Shown here: positions 6,503 to 10,785 of the stretch, in pieces
Layout of the letters: each line of letters begins with the position of its first letter
Position numbering within the stretch: the first letter of the stretch is position 1
Assembly (NCBI GenBank): GCA_023387085.1
Contig: JAEWIL010000217.1
Location: 1 to 10,785 of the forward strand
DNA length: 10,785 nucleotides
Reading direction: 5' to 3'
Source of the DNA: Pseudomonadota bacterium
Lineage (GTDB): Bacteria > Pseudomonadota > Alphaproteobacteria > Sphingomonadales > Sphingomonadaceae
Position numbers and translations under genes: made by a program
Notes under the pieces: model-generated
Database searches by the model: none
Told to the model about the DNA's origin: nothing
The model's input: only the letters and a program-made list of their open reading frames with translations

Positions 6503-6795
6503 CTCTTGCGTCCCTTGGCGGGCTTGTCGTCATCATCCGCAGGGGCCGATTTCGACGCGCCGCCCATCAGCCCGCCGCCGAATTGGCCCAGCAGCGACTG
6601 GACGAGTCCAAGCCCGCTTTCCCCCATCGGCACCCAGCTCTTGACCATCGACTGCACCATATCGGGGGTGATGCCCTTTGCCATCAGCTCCTTGACCCGC
6701 GACAGATAGATGTCGTGTAGCGGCTCGAGGTCGGGCAGCCCGAACAGCCGGCGCGCTTCCTCGGGGGTGCAATCGATTTCGATATTGAACTTCAT
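6499..6795 (-). CDS. DUF6489 family protein
   Basis: Small cytoplasmic protein of 98 aa with no known activity. MKFNIEIDCTPEEARRLFGLPDLEPLH at the start, a helical middle (YLSRVKELMAKGITPDMVQSMVKSW), a Gly-rich stretch (GQFGGGLMGG) and a charged tail DDDDKPAKGRKS fit the sphingomonad DUF6489 family as I remember it; this is family recognition, not a search. The ATG is preceded by GGGGAAGG with a 7 nt spacer. It is the first gene of the minus-strand operon, its stop overlapping the proposed mnmE start, so it is probably co-translated with MnmE. There is no signal peptide or membrane segment. Confidence 0.85.
   Translation of the reverse strand: MKFNIEIDCTPEEARRLFGLPDLEPLHDIYLSRVKELMAKGITPDMVQSMVKSWVPMGESGLGLVQSLLGQFGGGLMGGASKSAPADDDDKPAKGRKS
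6503..6516 (-). promoter_or_regulatory. Ribosome binding site for the mnmE CTG start
   Basis: AAGGGA at 6511-6516 (minus strand) followed by an 8 nt spacer and CTG at 6502-6500. It lies within the end of the DUF6489 gene, whose TGA stop shares bases with the CTG. It is the only Shine-Dalgarno-like stretch placed to start MnmE ahead of its conserved N-terminus. Confidence 0.6.
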
Positions 6796-6890
6796 GCGTT
6801 CGCCTTCCCCTATCGGCGCTTGAGCCGCGCCATCACGGCGGCTAGCTTCGCGCTTTCACCACCAAGAAGCAAGAGACAGGAGAGCTCGCA
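6796..6890. promoter_or_regulatory. Divergent promoter region
   Basis: This 95 bp gap separates the DUF6489-mnmE-parB operon (minus) from the dienelactone hydrolase operon (plus), so it must carry both promoters unless they lie inside genes. On the plus strand TTGAGC (6820-6825), a 17 nt spacer and TAGCTT (6843-6848) is a weak sigma-70-like match. It overlaps an imperfect GC-rich inverted repeat GCCGCGCCATCACGGCGGC at 6824-6842, which could be an operator. No clear minus-strand promoter was seen. Confidence 0.4.
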
Positions 6891-7598
6891 ATGTCCACAC
6901 CCTCCCCGACGAACATCACCATCGCAGCGCTCGGCGGCGAAGGCGAGATTCCCGCCTATGTCGCGCGCCCCGATGCCGATTCGTCGCGCGCGATCATCGT
7001 CATTCCCGAAATCTTCGGGGTAAATGCCGGCATTCGCAAGAAATGCGACGATTGGGCGGCCGAGGGCTATCTCGCGATCGCTCCGGACATTTTCTGGCGC
7101 TTCGCCCCAGGTGTCGAACTCAACCCCGACATTGAGGCCCAGCTTCAGGAGGCGTTCGGCTATTACGGTCAATATGATGCCGACGATGGCGTGAAGGATA
7201 TCGAAGCCACCATTCGCTGGCTCCGCGCACAAGGCGCGACCAAGGTCGGCTGCGTCGGCTTCTGCCTGGGCGGGCGTCTGGCCTATATGACGGCGGCGCG
7301 TACCGACATCGATGCGTCGGTCGGCTATTATGGCGTGATGATCGATCAGATGCTGAACGAAAGCCACGCGATCGCCCATCCGCTGATGCTCCATATTCCG
7401 ACAGAAGACCATCTTGTCGATCACGCGGCGCAACAACGGATTCACGAAGGTCTCGATCCGCTGCCCAAAGTGACCATCCATGATTATCAGGGCCTTGATC
7501 ACGGCTTCGCCGCGACGATGGGCAATCGCCGCAACGAGGAGGGCGCCCAGCTCGCCGACGGCCGGACGCGCGCTTTCTTTGCCGAGCATCTCGCATGA
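6891..7598 (+). CDS. Dienelactone hydrolase family protein
   Basis: Cytoplasmic alpha/beta-hydrolase of 235 aa, in the family of carboxymethylenebutenolidase (opens dienelactone to maleylacetate in chloro-aromatic breakdown); the real substrate here is unknown. The triad is visible: nucleophile Cys C125 in GFCLGG, Asp D173 in PTEDHLVD, and His H204 in GLDHGFA. E40 in IPEIFGVN corresponds to the glutamate that tunes the Cys in true dienelactone hydrolases. The start has AGGAG with an 8 nt spacer. There is no signal peptide. The last 4 nt (ATGA) overlap the next gene, indicating a shared transcript. No other aromatic-degradation genes are present, so a general esterase role is as likely as ring-cleavage work. 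Confidence 0.93.
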   Translation: MSTPSPTNITIAALGGEGEIPAYVARPDADSSRAIIVIPEIFGVNAGIRKKCDDWAAEGYLAIAPDIFWRFAPGVELNPDIEAQLQEAFGYYGQYDADDGVKDIEATIRWLRAQGATKVGCVGFCLGGRLAYMTAARTDIDASVGYYGVMIDQMLNESHAIAHPLMLHIPTEDHLVDHAAQQRIHEGLDPLPKVTIHDYQGLDHGFAATMGNRRNEEGAQLADGRTRAFFAEHLA

Positions 7599-7993
7599 CC
7601 GGGCATCGCGGGCTCGCCGCGTGGCACGCCTATATGGCAAGCGGCGGAGAGCCCGCGGCGCTGAAGGCTTTGCTCGCCGAGGATGCGGTCTTCCACTCGC
7701 CCGTGGTCCACACGCCGCAGGAAGGCCGCGACAAGGTCTTCGCTTATCTTCACGCCGCGAGCCACGTCCTCGGCGGCGACAATTTCCGCTATCTGCGCGA
7801 AATCGTCGACGGCGATCAGGCCATGCTCGAGTTTGCAACCACGCTCGACGATATCCAGATCAACGGGGTCGATATCATTCGCTGGAACGATGAGGGAAAG
7901 ATCAATGATTTCAAAGTAATGGTCCGGCCTCTCAAAGCGATCAACAAGGTCTGGGAAAAGATGGCGGCGATGCTCGCGGCGCAGGCCGGCTGA
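7595..7993 (+). CDS. NTF2/SnoaL-like family protein
   Basis: Protein of 132 aa with the cone-shaped NTF2-like fold expected from its pattern: an N-terminal helix (LAAWHAYMASGGEPAALKALLAEDAVFHSP), then alternating strands (DNFRYLREIVDGDQAMLEFATTL, INGVDIIRWNDEGKINDFKVMVRP). This is the SnoaL-like/nuclear transport factor 2 family, which ranges from isomerases and cyclases to binding proteins. A specific function cannot be named. Its ATG overlaps the stop of the hydrolase gene (ATGA), so the two are probably made together, perhaps acting on the same compound (inference). The C-terminal tail (INKVWEKMAAMLAAQAG) is amphipathic. Confidence 0.85.
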   Translation: MTGHRGLAAWHAYMASGGEPAALKALLAEDAVFHSPVVHTPQEGRDKVFAYLHAASHVLGGDNFRYLREIVDGDQAMLEFATTLDDIQINGVDIIRWNDEGKINDFKVMVRPLKAINKVWEKMAAMLAAQAG

Positions 7994-8007
7994 TCCCGGC
8001 GCTGCCG

Positions 8008-9585
8008 ATGTTTCGCTGGATCGCCTTCCCCGTCCTGACCGCGCTGGCGGCGTTCGCCGCGTGGTGGCCGCCGGCGCGCTGGACCCTGCTGATCTGGGTG
8101 CCGCTGCTCTGTCTCGCGCTCTATGACGCGGTCCAGCGGAAGCACAGCCTGCGCCGCAACTATCCGCTGATCGCGCGTATCCGCTGGATGTTTGAGGCGC
8201 TGCGGCCCTTTCTCTATTCCTACATCGTCGAAAGCCCGCTCGAAGGCCGCCCTTTCGCACGCAACGAACGCGACCTGATCTATGCCCGCGCCAAGGGCGA
8301 TCTCGACGCGCACCCCTTCGGCACCGAACTCGACGTCTATTCGGACGAATATGAGTGGATGAGCCACAGCATCGCGCCGCAACACGGGCAGGACCGGGCG
8401 CGGCGCGTTAAGGTCGGCAGCTCGCAATGTTCGCGGCCCTATGATGCCGCGCTGCTCAATATTTCGGCGATGAGTTTCGGCTCGCTCGGCGCCAACGCGA
8501 TCGAGGCGCTCAACCTCGGGGCAAAGCTCGGGAATTTTTACCACGACACTGGCGAAGGCGGCTTCAGCCCCTATCACGCCATCCATGGCGGCGACATCGT
8601 CTGGGAGCTCGGCAGCGGCTATTTCGGCTGCCGCGACGAGGCGGGCCGCTTCGACCCCGAACGCTTTCGTGCCCGCGCACAAAACGATCAGGTCCGGATG
8701 GTCGAGATCAAGCTCAGCCAGGGCGCGAAGCCGGGGCACGGCGGGGTGCTGCCGGGTGCCAAGGTGAGCGCCGAGATCGCGGCGACGCGCGGTGTACCCG
8801 AAGGCCAGGATTGCATATCCCCTGCATCGCACTCGGCCTTTTCGACCCCGATCGAAATGGTCGAATGGGTCGCAAAGCTGCGCGACCTGTCGGGCGGAAA
8901 GCCCGTCGGGATCAAGCTCTGCGTCGGCCAACCGCATGAAATATATGCCGTCATGAAGGCGATGATCGAAACCGGAATCCGGCTCGACTATATCGTGGTG
9001 GACGGCGCCGAAGGCGGCACCGGCGCCGCGCCGGTCGAATTTTCGAACAGCATCGGGATGCCGCTTCGCGAAGGGCTGATCTTCGTTCGCAACGCGCTCG
9101 TCGGCTGCGGACTCAAGGAAGAGATTCGCCTCGCCGCCTCGGGCAAGGTCCATTCGGGTGCGGGGCTGGCGACGAATTGCGCGCTCGGCGCCGACTGGTC
9201 GAACGCCGCGCGCGCCTTCATGTTCACGCTGGGCTGTGTCCAGTCGCTCAAATGCCATACCGACAAATGCCCGACGGGGGTCGCGACGCAGGATGCCGGC
9301 CGCCAGCGCGGGCTCGTTCCCGCCGACAAGGCCGAGCGCGTGCGCCGCTTTCAGGCCGCGACGGTGTCGGCGCTGTGGGATATCGCCGCCGCGATGGGGC
9401 TCGACAGCCCGTGGCAGATCCAGCCGCACCACCTGCGCGAGCGCCTGAATTCGGCGCGGTCGGATTCGATCGACCGGATTTATAAATTCTACGAACGCGG
9501 CGTGCTGCTCGACGATCCCGACTCGGTGTCGGGCGCGCGCTATTGGGCGATGGCGCGCGCGAACAGCTTCCGCGCGGCGCTTTAG
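8008..9585 (+). CDS. Membrane-anchored FMN-binding glutamate synthase family protein
   Basis: Stand-alone version of the FMN/Fe-S synthase domain of glutamate synthase (GltB type), 525 aa. Two hydrophobic segments at about 5-20 and 26-40 anchor it in the inner membrane. The barrel has ISAMSFGSLGANAIEALN (152-169), EIKLSQGAKPGHGG (233-246), VVDGAEGGTGAAP (330-342) and ASGKVHSGAGLATNCALGAD (377-396). The cluster C410-x5-C416-x4-C421 (CVQSLKCHTDKCPTG) matches the 3Fe-4S site of glutamate synthases. It lacks the N-terminal amidotransferase domain and any NAD(P)H module, so making glutamate from glutamine is unlikely unless partners exist elsewhere; the reaction is unknown. It begins 14 bp after the previous gene with no clear Shine-Dalgarno, and a 5 bp GCCGG/CCGGC stem (7985-8000) sits just before it. 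Its TAG is 2 nt from the convergent DUF1489 stop. Confidence 0.92.
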   Translation: MFRWIAFPVLTALAAFAAWWPPARWTLLIWVPLLCLALYDAVQRKHSLRRNYPLIARIRWMFEALRPFLYSYIVESPLEGRPFARNERDLIYARAKGDLDAHPFGTELDVYSDEYEWMSHSIAPQHGQDRARRVKVGSSQCSRPYDAALLNISAMSFGSLGANAIEALNLGAKLGNFYHDTGEGGFSPYHAIHGGDIVWELGSGYFGCRDEAGRFDPERFRARAQNDQVRMVEIKLSQGAKPGHGGVLPGAKVSAEIAATRGVPEGQDCISPASHSAFSTPIEMVEWVAKLRDLSGGKPVGIKLCVGQPHEIYAVMKAMIETGIRLDYIVVDGAEGGTGAAPVEFSNSIGMPLREGLIFVRNALVGCGLKEEIRLAASGKVHSGAGLATNCALGADWSNAARAFMFTLGCVQSLKCHTDKCPTGVATQDAGRQRGLVPADKAERVRRFQAATVSALWDIAAAMGLDSPWQIQPHHLRERLNSARSDSIDRIYKFYERGVLLDDPDSVSGARYWAMARANSFRAAL

Positions 9586-9587
9586 GC

Positions 9588-9989
9588 TTAGATCAGGCTC
9601 AGCTCGGCGAGTTCGCGATAGAGCTCGGGCGGCAGGTCGCCGATGCCGTCCCCATCGTCGACGCCCTTCGGAGCGTCCGCGTCGGTCAGATAGCGCCAGC
9701 CCTGATGCGCGCGCTTCGGCTGCGGATGGATGCGTTCGAGCGCGCCCGCGCAAACAATGTCGATCCGGCCGTCGTTGCGATCCTCGAAGCGCAATATCTC
9801 GACGCGGCCGACGAGCGTGTGGCGAACGATGAAATGCAGCTTGCCGCCGAGCAGTTCATCGGCGCGCTTCGGCTTGAAGCGCGTCGCGAAACGAATCTCG
9901 CCGCCTTCGGCACGCGATGCGATCCGTTCGGCAAGCGACGGATAGTCGGGGCAGCCCACGGCGACGCGGGTCATGTGAAGCTGGGACAT
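9588..9989 (-). CDS. DUF1489 family protein
   Basis: Cytoplasmic protein of 133 aa from a family conserved in alphaproteobacteria, with no known function. The pattern fits: MTRVAVGCPDYPSLAERI at the start, FKPKRADELLGGKLHFIVRHTLVGRVEIL in the middle, then IHPQPKRAHQGWRYLTDADAPKGV and LPPELYRELAELSLI at the end. The start at 9989 (MSQLHMTRVAVG) puts the conserved start of the family at the N-terminus; an in-frame start at 10037 would add 16 residues without conservation, and 9974 is a possible shorter one. The ribosome binding site is weak. It is probably in one transcript with the two genes to its right. Confidence 0.87.
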   Translation of the reverse strand: MSQLHMTRVAVGCPDYPSLAERIASRAEGGEIRFATRFKPKRADELLGGKLHFIVRHTLVGRVEILRFEDRNDGRIDIVCAGALERIHPQPKRAHQGWRYLTDADAPKGVDDGDGIGDLPPELYRELAELSLI

Positions 9990-9994
9990 ATCGC

Positions 9995-10447
9995 TCAAGA
10001 TGGGCGCGCCGGCTCGCCGTTCAAGCCGCGCCGACACTCAGATAATAGTCGCCTCGCGCTTGCGGATTGACGGGCACTTGCAGCATCAGCAACGGCGTAA
10101 AAAGGACGGCAAGCAACGGTTTTAGGCCGAACAGCAGCATATAGGGCGACGCCAATGGCCGCGGCGGTCGCGATCCCGAACCGCCCGAGAGCGCGGGCGG
10201 TGTAATCATTTGGCATCGGCGCAGGCTGGGCCAGCATTTCGGCCAACAGCGCCGATGCATCCTCATATTGCCACGCAGGAACGGTGAGCCGGAATCCGCC
10301 AACCGCCAGAATATCCGGCGAAACGCTCGTGTAATATTCACCGCCAACATGAACGATGATGCCCGCCGCATCGAGCATCGCGGCGACGGTCAGCGCCTCG
10401 CCCCGGCCGAGGATCTGCGCGATCGGCACCATTGCATCGTCGGTCAT
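9995..10447 (-). CDS. DUF2007-like protein, apparently frameshifted C-terminus
   Basis: As it stands this frame encodes 150 aa. Residues 1 to about 75 (MVPIAQILGRGEALTVAAMLDAAGI, VHVGGEYYTSVSPDILAVGGFRLTVP, YEDASALLAEML) look like the DUF2007 domain, a small ferredoxin-like fold sometimes called a putative signal-transducing protein. Start 10447 (MTDDAMVP) is chosen over 10507, which would read back into the next gene's stop region; M6 at 10432 is another option. No strong ribosome binding site is seen. After about residue 103 the frame turns into an Ala/Arg/Ser-rich tail with poor third-position GC. The next frame instead gives a hydrophobic helix and a sensible end. The gene is therefore probably broken, or the sequence carries a one-base error, near 10140-10180. 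Confidence 0.7.
   Translation of the reverse strand: MTDDAMVPIAQILGRGEALTVAAMLDAAGIIVHVGGEYYTSVSPDILAVGGFRLTVPAWQYEDASALLAEMLAQPAPMPNDYTARALGRFGIATAAAIGVALYAAVRPKTVACRPFYAVADAASARQSASARRLLSECRRGLNGEPARPS
10021..10163 (-). pseudogene. Alternative-frame C-terminus of the DUF2007-like gene
   Basis: Read one base further along than the upstream DUF2007 frame, this stretch encodes ASPYMLLFGLKPLLAVLF, then TPLLMLQVPVNPQARGDYYL and SVGAA before TGA. It is a membrane-helix-like segment with third-position GC typical of the genome, and it has no start codon or ribosome binding site of its own. Joined to the upstream frame it would give a protein of about 141 aa: DUF2007 domain, then one or two membrane segments. 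The simplest reading is a +1 base insertion (or 2-base loss). Confidence 0.6.
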
Positions 10448-10496
10448 CAGCCGAGAATGCGACGGTGAATCCGGCTTGTCCAGCGCGACACGCCGA

Positions 10497-10785
10497 TCAG
10501 CGAGCAATCAGCTCCATGAAATGCGGATGGACGTCGTGCCATCCCTCCCAGATCATCTTGATTGCGACATAGACGATGACCGCGAGGCCGACCCACGCGA
10601 TCCAGCGATAGCGCTCGATATATTTGGCGATGATATTCGCCGCGACGCCCATCATCGCGACCGCGAAGATCAGGCCGACGATCAGGATTCCCGGATGCTC
10701 GCGCGCCGCGCCCGCGACCGCGAGGACATTGGCGAGGCTCATCGACACGTCGGCAACCGCGACGCGCCAAGCCGCGGCGGCGAAG
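10497..10785 (-). CDS. TerC/YjbE-like integral membrane protein (5' end outside window)
   Basis: C-terminal 95 residues of an inner-membrane protein; the frame stays open to the window edge, so the gene starts beyond 10785. The segment WRVAVADVSMSLANVLAVAG followed by GAAREHPGILIVGLIFAVAMMG resembles the repeat core of the TerC family (metal-ion exporters and tellurite-resistance-type proteins, YjbE/YkoY group). At least two membrane helices are visible (about HPGILIVGLIFAVAMMGVAA and YRWIAWVGLAVIVYVAIKMI). The family normally has Asp in SLDNVLA, where this protein has Ala (codon GCC, one base from GAC). An internal ATG at 10748 is not the start, because the frame and the family similarity continue upstream. 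Stop 49 bp before the DUF2007-like start. Confidence 0.78.
   Translation of the reverse strand, partial: FAAAAWRVAVADVSMSLANVLAVAGAAREHPGILIVGLIFAVAMMGVAANIIAKYIERYRWIAWVGLAVIVYVAIKMIWEGWHDVHPHFMELIAR

Noticed and set aside
5078..6709. Plus-strand open frame of about 540 codons opposite mnmE
   Set aside because: Antisense shadow of mnmE; no domain signature and Arg-rich.
7767..7772. A further parS-like core (CCACGT) in the NTF2-like gene
   Set aside because: Only the partial CACGT core is present without the flanking TGTTYC/GRAACA arms; expected by chance.
7816..9753. Minus-strand open frame of 645 codons opposite the FMN protein gene
   Set aside because: Antisense shadow; crosses the well-supported gene at 8008-9585 and has no family features.
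1..10785. Mobile elements, CRISPR arrays, toxin-antitoxin or defence genes
   Set aside because: No direct-repeat arrays, transposase or integrase motifs, target duplications or small two-gene toxin pairs were seen; composition is even across the window.

Overview
The window is GC-rich chromosomal core DNA from an alphaproteobacterium, most likely a sphingomonad (Sphingopyxis/Sphingomonas-type). The evidence is the mnmE-mnmG-rsmG-parA-parB gene order, the parS sequences of the alphaproteobacterial/general type, and the DUF6489, DUF1489 and DUF4402 families. The genus is inferred from protein style and gene order only. The mnmE-mnmG-rsmG-parA-parB block is commonly found close to the replication origin, so this is probably an origin-proximal segment. 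There are no RNA genes, insertion sequences, phage genes or CRISPR arrays.

Left part (1-822): one gene on the minus strand for a secreted DUF4402 protein (45-539), with about 280 bp of non-coding DNA separating it from parB.

Centre (823-6795): six tightly packed minus-strand genes, read right to left: a DUF6489 protein, mnmE, mnmG, rsmG, parA, parB. Four of the five junctions overlap by 4 nt or abut (CTGA, ATGA, ATGA, TAA-ATG). The only gap, 75 bp between mnmE and mnmG, carries a parS site. MnmE and MnmG together modify the wobble uridine of certain tRNAs, RsmG methylates 16S rRNA, and ParA and ParB segregate the chromosome. Three parS sites (2635-2650, 4375-4390, 5143-5158) lie in this operon, two of them inside the coding sequences of rsmG and mnmG. 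The operon therefore encodes ParB and also contains its DNA loading sites. mnmE has no ATG/GTG/TTG start able to include its conserved N-terminus; a CTG with a good ribosome binding site, overlapping the upstream stop codon, is the best start.

Right-centre (6796-9585): a divergent promoter region, then three plus-strand genes: a dienelactone hydrolase-family enzyme, an NTF2/SnoaL-like protein (4 nt overlap), and a membrane-anchored, stand-alone glutamate-synthase-type FMN/Fe-S protein. They look like one transcription unit of unknown substrate.

Right end (9588-10785): minus-strand genes for a DUF1489 protein (its stop is 2 nt from the convergent FMN-protein stop), a DUF2007-like protein that appears frameshifted near its C-terminal membrane segment, and the C-terminal part of a TerC/YjbE-like membrane protein cut by the window edge.

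I see no evidence for a new defence, mobile or biosynthetic system. The points most worth attention are the parS sites embedded in genes, the probable CTG start and degenerate G4 motif of MnmE, the frameshift in the DUF2007-like gene, and a lost conserved Asp in the TerC-like protein.
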